Source of the DNA: Edaphobacter aggregans
Lineage (GTDB): Bacteria; Acidobacteriota; Terriglobia; Terriglobales; Acidobacteriaceae
Reading direction: 5' to 3'
Assembly (NCBI GenBank): GCA_022736715.1
Contig: DZDJ01000004.1
Location: 1 to 62,726 of the forward strand
DNA: 62,726 nt
Shown here: piece after piece, positions 40,798 to 49,267 of the stretch
Layout of the letters: each line of letters starts with the position of its first letter
Position numbering within the stretch: the stretch's first letter is position 1
Program-made: the position numbers and the translations under genes
Notes under the pieces: generated by a model
Databases searched by the model: none
What the model saw: the letters and a program-made list of their open reading frames with translations, nothing else
Told to the model about the DNA's origin: nothing

Positions 40798-43044
40798 ATG
40801 CTGCGAAGAGTTCTTCTGCTGACCTTTGGTTGTCTGCTTGCGTCTACGGCGCTGGGACAAAGCCAGACTGCAACCCAGACTCCAGCCCGGCCGCCGGCAA
40901 CAGCATCTGCGGATGCGACGGCGCTGACGCGCGTGGGTACAACGGCCGTGAATTTTTCTTTTCCGGGCGAAGATGGCAAACAGGTCAATGTCCCGTTTTT
41001 CGGGTTTCGCTTCAACAACGAGGATGTTCCCAATACCAAGCTGCACTTGAAGCAACTGGCGCCGGGCGTGTATGAGGTTTACAGCCTGGCCTATGCCGTT
41101 GGCACATGGCAGTTCCGCGTCGGCGACAACAGCTCCTATTACGGATTTGGAGAGCGCTACGACACACTGGATCGCGCCCGTACGGTGGTGGTGAACTCGT
41201 CGCAGGACAACAGCGGCCCTAAAGGCTCCGGCACGTATCAGCCCATGCCGTTTTTCATGAGCCTTTCCGGCTACGGGCTCTGGCTGGACACGTACTCAGA
41301 GGCAACCTTTGATTTGAACGTGACCGATCACGATGCCATCGTGGTGCAGGAACCCGCGGCCAGGCTGCGTATTGTGCTCTTTGCCGGGCCGAAGCTCCCG
41401 AAGATTCTGGATGAGTTCACGGCCTTGATTGGCCGCAGCAAGCTGCCGCCCTACTGGGCCTTTGCGCCGTGGATGAGCCGCGATTATCACCGCAACGACG
41501 CGGACGTTGACGAGGATGTGGACCGCACGCGCAAGCTGGGACTGCCTGCCTCGGTCATCATGATCGACAGTCCCTGGGCGACGAATTACAACACATACAT
41601 CTTCAATCCGAAGCAGTTTGCCGGTCCCGCTGCCATGATCCGCCATATTCATGAAGAGGGCTACAAGCTGGTGCTGTGGCACACCCCGTGGACCGATCTG
41701 AAGACGAATGTGCCCGGGGAAAAAGGCCTTGCCGATAAGATCCCCGCAGACGCAGCCAGCAACTATGCGGAGGCCGCCGAGCATGGCTATTTTGTGAAGC
41801 TGCCGGATGGCCAGCCTTACGTCGGGCGTTGGTGGAAGGGAACAGGGTCGCTGATTGACTTTACGAATCCTGCGGCGAAGCTCTGGTGGCAGAACCAGGT
41901 GCGCAAAGCCATCCAGGCCGGGGCGGACGGCTTCAAGGACGATGATGCCGAAGGCAACTTCCTGGGCGATGTGAAGTTCTACGACGGCACGGACCAGCGC
42001 CTGATGCGCAACAAATATGCCGTGCTCTACAACCAGGCCATGCAGGAGTTGATTGACAGGGATCTGAAGGGCAACGGCGTGCTCTTCATGCGCAGCGCCT
42101 CGGTGGGCAACAACAACTTCGGCATTCTGTGGGGTGGCGACAACGAAGCCAGCTTCAGCCCGGAGAATGGCCTGCCGACGGTGGTCACCGCAGGGTTGAA
42201 TGCCGGGCTTTCCGGCATGCCGATGTGGACCGGCGATCTGGGCGGCTATCTGCGCCGTCAGCGCACGCCGGATGACGCGCAGCTCTTCATGCGCTGGACG
42301 GAATATGCCGCCTTTTCGCCGGCCATGGAGATCATCTCTTCCATGAACCTTGGTCCGTGGGACTACGGCGACCAGGCGCTTGCGGTGTACAGGAAATACG
42401 CCATTCTGCACATGAGCCTCTTCCCGTATCGCTACGCGGCGGCGCAGCAAAGCGCGCGGGACGGCATGCCGATCATGCGCGCGCTGGTGCTGAATTATCA
42501 GGACGACCAGCAGGCGCGAGAGGCGCGGGGCGAATATCTCTTTGGGCCGGATTTTCTGGTGGCTCCGGTGCTCGACCAGGGAACACAGCGCGTGGTGTAT
42601 ATGCCGAAGGGCGAGTGGATTGATTACTGGACGGGCCAGCAGATCGTCGGGGGCAAAAGCATTGTTGCCGATGCTGCCGTGGACGTGCTGCCGCTGTATG
42701 TGCGCAGCGGTGCCGTGATTGCGAAAATTCCGGAGGACGTGATGACGCTGGTGCCGCCAGCGCAGAGCGGCAACCACGCAATCGCTTCGCCCGGCGATCG
42801 CCGCGTGTATGAGGTGTGTCCCGGTGCAACAGATGCTTTTACCGACTTTGAAGGCCGCACCGTGCAGCGCGAGGCCGCGCAACTGACGATTACGGGCAGG
42901 CCAGCCAGGATGATCGTCCGCTGGCGGTTTTTGCCAGTGCATTCCGCTACGGTGAATGGTGCTGCGGTGCACGTGCAGCAAGGAGCTGAAGGCCCGTTTG
43001 TCGAGTTTGAGCACAAAGACAAAAGCGTTGTGGCCTGGCAATGA
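40798..43044 (+). CDS. Glycoside hydrolase family 31, exported
   Basis: GH31 enzymes retain configuration while cleaving alpha-glucosidic, alpha-xylosidic or related bonds. The 748-residue protein has a signal peptide (RVLLLTFGCLLASTALGQ). A GH31 N-terminal beta-sandwich includes YYGFGERYDTLDRA near residue 120. The TIM barrel carries nucleophile region DGFKDDDAEG near residue 380 and acid/base region WGGDNEASFSPE near 447. The C-terminal domain ends near VHVQQGAEGPFVEF. Substrate is not decided by the motifs; alpha-glucosidase, alpha-galactosidase and sulfoquinovosidase activities all occur. It starts downstream of a terminator, so it has its own promoter. Confidence 0.92.
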   Translation: MLRRVLLLTFGCLLASTALGQSQTATQTPARPPATASADATALTRVGTTAVNFSFPGEDGKQVNVPFFGFRFNNEDVPNTKLHLKQLAPGVYEVYSLAYAVGTWQFRVGDNSSYYGFGERYDTLDRARTVVVNSSQDNSGPKGSGTYQPMPFFMSLSGYGLWLDTYSEATFDLNVTDHDAIVVQEPAARLRIVLFAGPKLPKILDEFTALIGRSKLPPYWAFAPWMSRDYHRNDADVDEDVDRTRKLGLPASVIMIDSPWATNYNTYIFNPKQFAGPAAMIRHIHEEGYKLVLWHTPWTDLKTNVPGEKGLADKIPADAASNYAEAAEHGYFVKLPDGQPYVGRWWKGTGSLIDFTNPAAKLWWQNQVRKAIQAGADGFKDDDAEGNFLGDVKFYDGTDQRLMRNKYAVLYNQAMQELIDRDLKGNGVLFMRSASVGNNNFGILWGGDNEASFSPENGLPTVVTAGLNAGLSGMPMWTGDLGGYLRRQRTPDDAQLFMRWTEYAAFSPAMEIISSMNLGPWDYGDQALAVYRKYAILHMSLFPYRYAAAQQSARDGMPIMRALVLNYQDDQQAREARGEYLFGPDFLVAPVLDQGTQRVVYMPKGEWIDYWTGQQIVGGKSIVADAAVDVLPLYVRSGAVIAKIPEDVMTLVPPAQSGNHAIASPGDRRVYEVCPGATDAFTDFEGRTVQREAAQLTITGRPARMIVRWRFLPVHSATVNGAAVHVQQGAEGPFVEFEHKDKSVVAWQ

Positions 43045-43068
43045 ATGCGGCGCGCCGCAAAAACAAAA

Positions 43069-43145
43069 GTGGCACGACCCTGGCCATGCCACTGAACGTG
43101 ATGCCCCCCCCGGTTTTGTTTAAGGGCACGGCTTTCAGCCATGCC
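43069..43145. repeat. REP-like hairpin pair between convergent genes
   Basis: GTGGCA...TGCCAC (43069-43092) and GGCACGGCT...AGCCATGCC (43125-43145) form two hairpins sharing a GGCAxGGC core, separated by a run of eight C residues (43104-43111). They sit between the GH31 and pmbA stops and may also end transcription of both. Confidence 0.45.
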
Positions 43146-43163
43146 TCTGTTGTGTAAGCATGC

Positions 43164-44552
43164 TTATTCCCCGGCGATCATCATGCCTTCCACGCGAATC
43201 GTGGGAGCAGCGGCAGGGCCGCGAAAGACCAGGTCATTGCCAATAGCAACAATGTTCCGGTACATCTCCCTCAGGTTGCCGGCAATGGTGATCTCTTCCA
43301 CCGGGTAGGCCAGCTCGCCATTCTCAATCCACAGGCCGCTGGCGCCCTGCGAGTAGTCGCCCGTCACCAGGTTCACGCCAAAGCCCATGGTCTGCGTCAC
43401 GTAGAGCCCTTGCTGCACGTCGCCGATCAGCGCTTCCGGCGTGAGCGCGCCTGCTTGCAGATAGAAATTACCTGCGCCAATGCCTGGGTTACCCGCCAGT
43501 CCGCGGGAAGCATTGCCCGTGGAGTGCATGTTCAGCTTGCGAGCTGTGTAGGTGTTCATCAGATAATTCTTCAGGACGCCTTTTTCTATCACCACGGTGC
43601 GGCGTGTCGGCAGTCCTTCGCCATCAAAGGGCGTTGTGCCAAAGCCACCGACAGCGTTGAAGACCATCGTGCCATCGTCGACCACAGTAATATTCTCGCC
43701 CGCCACCTGCTCGCCCAGCATGCCGGCAAAGAAGGATGCGCTGCGGTAGATACTGTCGCCGTTCGCCGCTTCAAACACATTGCCGATGATGGAGCGCGCG
43801 ATCTCCGGCGCAAAAACGATGCTGGCCTTTTGCGTGGCCACGCGGCGCGCTCCCAGCCTGCGCAGCGTGCGCCGTGCCGCCTCTGCGCCAATGGACTCCG
43901 GCGACTCCAGCCGGCTGAGCGTGCGCGCGCTGGAGTACCAGTAATCGCGCTGCATGCCGTTAGCATCCTGTGCAATGGGCATGGCGGAAAGCCCGCAGTA
44001 GCTGCTGCGCTTTTCGCCGATGAAGCCGCGGGAGTTGGCCAGAATCTTGTGTCCGGTGGCGGCATCGAAGCTCGCGCCGTCGGAGTTCTGGATGCGCGTG
44101 TCCGCCGCCATGGCCGCGGCCTCCGCACGTCGCGCCAGTTCGATACGCTCCGCAGCAGGCAGCGAGTACACATCGTCGAAGTACAGTCCCAGATCGCCGC
44201 TGAACTGGCCAAAAGCCTCGCGCTCCGGCAGCCCGGCAAAGGGGTCTTCGCTGGTGATCTTCGCCAGCGTGACCGCGCCGGAGACCAGCCGCTCAATGCC
44301 TTCGGCAGAAAAATCGCTCGACGAAGTGGATGCCGTGCGCTGGCCTCCAGCCGAATGCAGAAAGACGCGCAAACCAATGGCCCGCGAACCGGACTCCTTC
44401 AGCGTCTCCACCTGTCCCAGCCGCACCTGCACGGAGAACTCGTCGCCCTCGGAAATAACCACCTCGGCATCGCTCGCACCTGCCTTCGTCGCCCGGGCGA
44501 CAATGTCGCTCGCAAGCTGCTGCAAATCTGCACTCTTCAAAACCGGTTCCAA
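43164..44552 (-). CDS. pmbA: TldD/PmbA family protein (TldE-type subunit)
   Basis: Partner of TldD in a heterodimeric metalloprotease that degrades unfolded or modified peptides (microcin B17 maturation and CcdA degradation in E. coli). The 462-residue product has the PmbA pattern: VKADLQQLASDIVARA near 10, GFIEKR-type loops, and GRPTRRTVVIEKG and NTYTARKLNMHSTGNASRG near 350. It lacks the HExxxH motif, as TldE subunits do. I place the start at a TTG (44552) with AGGAAAGAGG eight bases upstream. The open frame runs 50 codons further upstream, but those codons are the translation of an inverted repeat and are unlike the family. Confidence 0.9.
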   Translation of the reverse strand: MEPVLKSADLQQLASDIVARATKAGASDAEVVISEGDEFSVQVRLGQVETLKESGSRAIGLRVFLHSAGGQRTASTSSSDFSAEGIERLVSGAVTLAKITSEDPFAGLPEREAFGQFSGDLGLYFDDVYSLPAAERIELARRAEAAAMAADTRIQNSDGASFDAATGHKILANSRGFIGEKRSSYCGLSAMPIAQDANGMQRDYWYSSARTLSRLESPESIGAEAARRTLRRLGARRVATQKASIVFAPEIARSIIGNVFEAANGDSIYRSASFFAGMLGEQVAGENITVVDDGTMVFNAVGGFGTTPFDGEGLPTRRTVVIEKGVLKNYLMNTYTARKLNMHSTGNASRGLAGNPGIGAGNFYLQAGALTPEALIGDVQQGLYVTQTMGFGVNLVTGDYSQGASGLWIENGELAYPVEEITIAGNLREMYRNIVAIGNDLVFRGPAAAPTIRVEGMMIAGE

Positions 44553-44575
44553 AATTGCGACCTCTTTCCTTTTAA

Positions 44576-44724
44576 AAACCGACCACGGATTCCACGGATG
44601 CACACGGACCAAAAGACAAAAAAATGAAGATGAAAAACTAAGGCAATTCATGGATACAGGCCGATGCGGCACTTCATTTGTGGCCTTTAAATCCGTGCGC
44701 ATCCGTGGAATCCGTGGTCGGCTT
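44576..44724. repeat. Long inverted repeat between tldD and pmbA
   Basis: The 33-nt left arm (44576-44608) contains CCACGGATTCCACGGATGC. The right arm (44692-44724) is its reverse complement with 31 of 33 positions matching. The arms flank an ~83-bp A-rich then GC-richer centre. Such CCACGGATTCCACGGAT units occur as dispersed intergenic repeats in several bacterial phyla. Here it fills the tldD-pmbA spacer and forces an N-terminal open extension on pmbA. Confidence 0.75.
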
Positions 44725-44754
44725 GTTTTACGCGAAGCGCTTCCGCCCGTTTCG

Positions 44755-46206
44755 CTATGACCCCGTCCCGCCCACGGTCATGCGATCCAGCTTGATCGTG
44801 GGCATGCCTACGCCGACCGGCACGCTCTGGCCGTCTTTGCCGCAGGTGCCAATGCCCTCGTCCAGCGCCAGGTCGTTGCCCACCATCGACACATACTTCA
44901 GCGCTTCCGGGCCATTGCCCACCAGCGTGGCGCCCTTCACCGGAGCCGTGATTTTGCCATCTTCAATCAGGTAGGCCTCGCTGGCGGAGAAGACAAATTT
45001 GCCGTTGGTAATGTCCACCTGGCCGCCGCCAAAGTTCACCGCATACAGGCCGCGCTTCACGCTGCGGAGGATGTCCTCCGGCAAATCGTCGCCATTCAGC
45101 ATGTAGGTGTTCGTCATGCGCGGCATGGGGATGTGCTGGTAACTTTCGCGGCGTCCGCTGCCCGTGTTGGCAATGCCCATCAGCCGTGCGGACAGCTTGT
45201 CGCTCAGGTAGCCCTTCAGGATGCCGTTTTCAATCAGCACCGTCTCCTGCGTGGCCGAGCCTTCATCATCCACATTCAGCGAGCCGCGGCGGTTGGGCAT
45301 AGTGCCGTTGTCCACCACCGTCACTTTGCTCGATGCCACCTGCTGGCCAATCAGTCCGGCAAAGGCCGAGGTCTTCTTGCGGTTGAAATCCGCTTCCAGC
45401 CCATGACCCACAGCCTCATGCAGCAGCACGCCCGGCCAACCCGGGCCGAGCACCACTTCCATATCGCCTGCTGGCGCGGCCACGGCGCGCAATTGCAGCA
45501 CGGCCTGGCGCGCGGCTTCGGTGGCAAAGCGCTCCGGAGTTTTGTCTCCGGTCTGGAAGTCGTCAATCGTAATCCGTCCGCCGCCGCCGCTGGTGCCGCG
45601 GGCAATGTTGGTGCCGTCCTTGGCGATTACAAACACATTCAGCCGGGCCAGCGGCTGCGTGTCGCTGGCAAACGTGCCGTCGGACGCGGCCACCAGAATG
45701 CGGCGCAGCTCGTCTGCATAGCTGGCGCGCACCTGGTGGATGCGCGAGTCGAAAGCACGGGCAGCGCGGTCGGCGCGCATCACCAGTTCCAGTTTGGCGG
45801 CAATCTCCGCATCGGCGCTGGCTCCGGCCACCGGATACAGCATCGGCGTTCTTGTTTCCGTAAATCCCTGCACCAGTTGTTTGGCCGGGCCGCTGGCAAT
45901 CAAGGCCGCAGTGCGCGCCGCGTGCAGCAGCCTTTCCGCGGAAAGATCGTCCGTGTAGGCGTATCCCGTGCGCTCGCCACTCACCACGCGCACCCCGCAT
46001 CCCACGCTGATGCCCTGGCTGGCCGATTTCACCAGCGACTCATCCACGCCAATGGAGGTGGAAGTGACGGACTCGAAGTACAGGTCGGCATAGTCGCCTC
46101 CGGCCGAAAGCGCTTCGCCCAGGCAGCGCTCCAGCAGGCGCTCGGTGATGCCGAGTTTGGTGAAGAAATATTGCTTGTGATCGGGACAGGATGCGTGTGT
46201 GGTCAT
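44755..46206 (-). CDS. tldD: Metalloprotease TldD
   Basis: Catalytic subunit of the TldD/TldE (PmbA) heterodimeric protease. The 483-residue protein has VLLHEAVGHGLEADFN near residue 260, the HExxxH zinc motif with a following glutamate that marks the active TldD subunit. GTMPNRRGSLNVDDEGSA and EASLIEDGKIT/TLVGNG-type blocks lie near the C-terminus. The pmbA gene follows on the same strand 200 bp downstream across the inverted repeat, and together they form the expected pair. N-terminal start choice is not fully certain because the first 15 residues vary in the family. Confidence 0.93.
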   Translation of the reverse strand: MTTHASCPDHKQYFFTKLGITERLLERCLGEALSAGGDYADLYFESVTSTSIGVDESLVKSASQGISVGCGVRVVSGERTGYAYTDDLSAERLLHAARTAALIASGPAKQLVQGFTETRTPMLYPVAGASADAEIAAKLELVMRADRAARAFDSRIHQVRASYADELRRILVAASDGTFASDTQPLARLNVFVIAKDGTNIARGTSGGGGRITIDDFQTGDKTPERFATEAARQAVLQLRAVAAPAGDMEVVLGPGWPGVLLHEAVGHGLEADFNRKKTSAFAGLIGQQVASSKVTVVDNGTMPNRRGSLNVDDEGSATQETVLIENGILKGYLSDKLSARLMGIANTGSGRRESYQHIPMPRMTNTYMLNGDDLPEDILRSVKRGLYAVNFGGGQVDITNGKFVFSASEAYLIEDGKITAPVKGATLVGNGPEALKYVSMVGNDLALDEGIGTCGKDGQSVPVGVGMPTIKLDRMTVGGTGS

Positions 46207-46371
46207 TTAATGGAAATTCTAGGCCTCACGAGTTTCGGCTGCAAATGACCTCAGCACGAAGCGGCCATGCAGTGGGTCGGACCGCAGCAGGCGCTGCAGA
46301 TGGAAAAGGAGGTGTAACCGGCCTCGAACTTCCGGCACGCGCGCGGGCAGTTTCTGTGCTAACGTGGGCGC

Positions 46372-46917
46372 ATGACTATGAGCGCCACGCCTGAGACTGA
46401 CCTGCGCTATCCTGTCGGCAAATTTCAGTTGCCTGCAACCATTGCGCACGAGGACCGCGAGCAGTGGATTGAAACGCTTGCCGATCTGCCGGAAAATTTA
46501 CGCAACGCGGTGCTGGGCTGGAACCAGCACAAGCTGGACACGCCGTATCGTGAGGGCGGCTGGACGGTACGGCAGCTGTTGCACCACATTGCAGACAGCC
46601 ACATGAATGCTTACATGCGCATCCGGCTGGCATTGACGGAAGACTGGCCGACGGTGACCGCTTACGACGAAGTAAAGTGGGCAAAGTTGCATGATGCAAC
46701 ATCGGCGCCGGTGGAGTGGTCGCTGGAACTGGTGGAAGCGCTGCATGCGCGCTGGGTCATGCTCCTGGAGTCCTTGCAGGCCGGGGACTGGAAACGTGGC
46801 TACAAGCATCCGGAAGCGGGGCAGATGACGATTGAGCAGGTGCTGGCGCTCTATGCCTGGCACAGCCGCCATCACACGGCCCACATCACACACTTGCAGC
46901 AGCGCATGGGCTGGTAG
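46372..46917 (+). CDS. DinB-superfamily YfiT/BstA-like thiol transferase
   Basis: A 181-residue four-helix-bundle protein of the DinB superfamily, close to YfiT/BstA-type putative bacillithiol transferases and metal hydrolases. The metal-binding histidines are likely H70 or H71 in VRQLLHHIADSH and those in YAWHSRHHTAHI near 165, with hydrophobic helices between. GKFQLPATIAHEDREQW at the N-terminus matches the family lead-in. The next gene starts three bases after its stop, so both are probably translated from one mRNA. Whether this organism makes bacillithiol is not shown by the window. Confidence 0.8.
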   Translation: MTMSATPETDLRYPVGKFQLPATIAHEDREQWIETLADLPENLRNAVLGWNQHKLDTPYREGGWTVRQLLHHIADSHMNAYMRIRLALTEDWPTVTAYDEVKWAKLHDATSAPVEWSLELVEALHARWVMLLESLQAGDWKRGYKHPEAGQMTIEQVLALYAWHSRHHTAHITHLQQRMGW

Positions 46918-46920
46918 CCC

Positions 46921-48522
46921 ATGCCGCAGTTGCAGACCGCGCCTTCCGCTGCGGAGCTGGCGCAGTCGCTGGAAGAATTTCTTGCAGATCATCCGAGTGC
47001 TGTGCTGCTGGAAGATGGCCGCGTGCTCTTTGACATGCGGTTGTCGCGCTATACGCTTTCCACGGAGCATGATCGCTGCACGCTGCATTTATGGAGTGAC
47101 GAGCGCAACATGGTGCGCCGCGTGGTGGGCCTGCAACAACGCAAGGACGTGCTGAAGCTGGCGACCATGCGTTTCGGGCAGACGCGCCCGCAAGCGCTGG
47201 AGCTGGTGGCCGACCGCGACCGCCGCACGCCCACCACGCGTGATGCTGCGCGCAGAAAATATCTCGCCCTGCTGCAGCGTGCTCTGCTGCGGCATTTTCC
47301 CGGCTGGAAGGCCGACGGCTTTCGCACGGCGATGGACCTGGAGCGCAGCTTTGGCCCGGCCTATGCGCGCGGCACTCTGCTGCGCGGCACGCAGGCGTGG
47401 TCCGTGATCGCCGTGAATGCGGAAGAGCCGCAGGCCACGGTGGACGGCATTCTGACACTGGGCATTTTGTGGCTGGCGCATTGCCGCGAGCGGGCCGGTG
47501 GCCGCCGTTTGTTTACGGGGCTGCGCATCATTGTGCCCACCGGCATGGCAGCGCTCACCGCATCGCGAATGGCGTGGCTGCATCCGCAGATTGCGCAGTG
47601 GGAACTCTACGAACTGGATGAGCGCAGCGAGGAGCTGCTGCGGTGCGATCCTGCGGACAGCGGCAACCTGAGGACGCACATCGTGCATGCCCCCAACGTG
47701 GAAGCCACGCGCGAGCGCTTCGCCACTGCCGGGGCGTATGTCCTGGGTCTGCTGCCGGAGCGCATGCGTCCGCTGGTGGAGCAGCGCGTGCGCAGCGGCA
47801 CGGAGATGGCGTATCTCTGGCATGGGCTGGAGTTCGCCCGCGCGCGCATGGGGCTCTCGCCCAACTCCTTCGATCGTGTGCAGCAGATCTCCTTTGGCGC
47901 CGGGCAGTATGAAACGCCGCTGACCGAAGACAGCGAAGCCACCTTTGCGGACATGATGCAGCGCGTCTATGAACGCCGACACGCCCGCGGCGACACCCGC
48001 GATGTCGTCTATCGCATGCAGCCGGAGCGCTGGCTGGAAGTGGTGCTGCGCGAAAATCTCAGCTCGGTGGAGGACAGCATCGAGCCGCGCCTCGACGCAG
48101 ACCATCTCTACACGCAGGTGCCTGCCTTTTCCGCGGCAGATCGCGGCATGCTCGACATCCTTACCCGCACCCGCGATGGGCAACTGACCGTGCTGGAGCT
48201 GAAGGCCAGCGAAGATCTGCATCTGGCATTGCAGGGGCTGGACTACTGGGTGCGCGTGCGCTGGCACCAGTTGCAACCCGCCGATCCGGAAACAGGACTG
48301 GGAGAGTTCCAGCGCAGCGGGTATTTTCCCGGCGCGGCCTTGTCCGCCGCCGCGCCAAAGTTATATCTGGTGGCGCCAGCGCTGCATATTCATCCAGCAA
48401 CAGAGACGGTGCTCCAGCATCTTGCGCCGCAGGTGGAGTGGACGCTGCTGGCGCTCGACGAACGCTGGCGCAGCCAGGTACAGGTCATCTTCCGCAAGCA
48501 CAGCACGGGCAGAAGGTTGTAA
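46921..48522 (+). CDS. Uncharacterised protein with PD-(D/E)XK-like C-terminal domain
   Basis: A 533-residue soluble protein I recognise only as a conserved acidobacterial hypothetical. Near residue 415 it has GMLDILTRTRDGQLTVLELKAS. The aspartate of LDIL followed about 15 residues later by ELK matches the active-site spacing of PD-(D/E)XK nucleases. VAPALHIHPATE and WTLLALDERWR are further C-terminal landmarks. The N-terminal 380 residues are Arg-rich helices (for example RERFATAGAYVLGLLPERMR) without a known fold. It is tightly coupled to the DinB-like gene upstream. Nuclease function is inferred from the motif. Confidence 0.6.
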   Translation: MPQLQTAPSAAELAQSLEEFLADHPSAVLLEDGRVLFDMRLSRYTLSTEHDRCTLHLWSDERNMVRRVVGLQQRKDVLKLATMRFGQTRPQALELVADRDRRTPTTRDAARRKYLALLQRALLRHFPGWKADGFRTAMDLERSFGPAYARGTLLRGTQAWSVIAVNAEEPQATVDGILTLGILWLAHCRERAGGRRLFTGLRIIVPTGMAALTASRMAWLHPQIAQWELYELDERSEELLRCDPADSGNLRTHIVHAPNVEATRERFATAGAYVLGLLPERMRPLVEQRVRSGTEMAYLWHGLEFARARMGLSPNSFDRVQQISFGAGQYETPLTEDSEATFADMMQRVYERRHARGDTRDVVYRMQPERWLEVVLRENLSSVEDSIEPRLDADHLYTQVPAFSAADRGMLDILTRTRDGQLTVLELKASEDLHLALQGLDYWVRVRWHQLQPADPETGLGEFQRSGYFPGAALSAAAPKLYLVAPALHIHPATETVLQHLAPQVEWTLLALDERWRSQVQVIFRKHSTGRRL

Positions 48523-48532
48523 GCAGCGGCCG

Positions 48533-49267
48533 CTACCGGCTTTGCTGCATCCGCCCGGTCACAATGGCCTCCGCCTGTTCCAGCACCTGCTCCAGCGTCA
48601 GTGCGGTGGAGTCCAGAATCACGGCATCCTCGGCAGGTTGCAGCGGAGAATCGGCGCGGTTGCGGTCGCGTTCGTCGCGCTCCTTCATCTCGCGCAGGAC
48701 CGCTTCCTCCGTTACCGGAGCAGCCACCGGCTGGCCGGCGGGCGAAACCTGCCGGTAGCGGCGGTTGCCGCGCACCTCTGGCGCCGCGTCCAGAAAAATC
48801 TTCACCTCGGCGTCCGGGAAGACCTTGGTGCCAATGTCGCGGCCTTCCATCACCACGCCGCCCTGCCCGCCCAGCTTCTGCTGCTGCGCCACCATCCAGG
48901 CGCGCACCCGCGGATGCACGCTCACCTTGGAGGCGGCAGCGGTCACGTCTTTCTCGCGCAGTCGCTGGGTCACGTCCACTCCATCCAGCAACACGCGATT
49001 GCCATCCACCACCGGTTGCAGTGTGATCGTGGTCTGTTGCGCCAGGTCCACCAGCGCTGCCTCCTCGTCGAAGGAGTGGTCGTTCTGGATGGCCTTCAGC
49101 GCCAGCGCGCGGTACATGGCGCCCGTTTCCAGATTCAGAAAGCCAAAACGCCGGGCCAGGTGCGCGGCCACGGTGCTTTTGCCAGCGCCGGCCGGGCCAT
49201 CAATGGCAATGACCGGGCGCTGGCGCGGGCTGTGCTTTGCCGTGTCAGGCTGCGCAGCAGTGCTCAT
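48533..49267 (-). CDS. cmk: Cytidylate kinase
   Basis: Phosphorylates CMP and dCMP using ATP. The 244-residue protein has the P-loop AIDGPAGAGKSTVAAHLARR near residue 20, followed by FLNLETGAMYRALALKA. The LID/NMP regions contain VVMEGRDIGTKVFPDA near 140 and EMKERDERDRNRADSPL near 195. Length is typical. Its ATG overlaps the TGA stop of the upstream gene by four bases (49264-49267), so translation is probably coupled to the gene with the long tail. The N-terminal ~15 residues before PVIAIDG are a variable extension. Confidence 0.95.
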   Translation of the reverse strand: MSTAAQPDTAKHSPRQRPVIAIDGPAGAGKSTVAAHLARRFGFLNLETGAMYRALALKAIQNDHSFDEEAALVDLAQQTTITLQPVVDGNRVLLDGVDVTQRLREKDVTAAASKVSVHPRVRAWMVAQQQKLGGQGGVVMEGRDIGTKVFPDAEVKIFLDAAPEVRGNRRYRQVSPAGQPVAAPVTEEAVLREMKERDERDRNRADSPLQPAEDAVILDSTALTLEQVLEQAEAIVTGRMQQSR

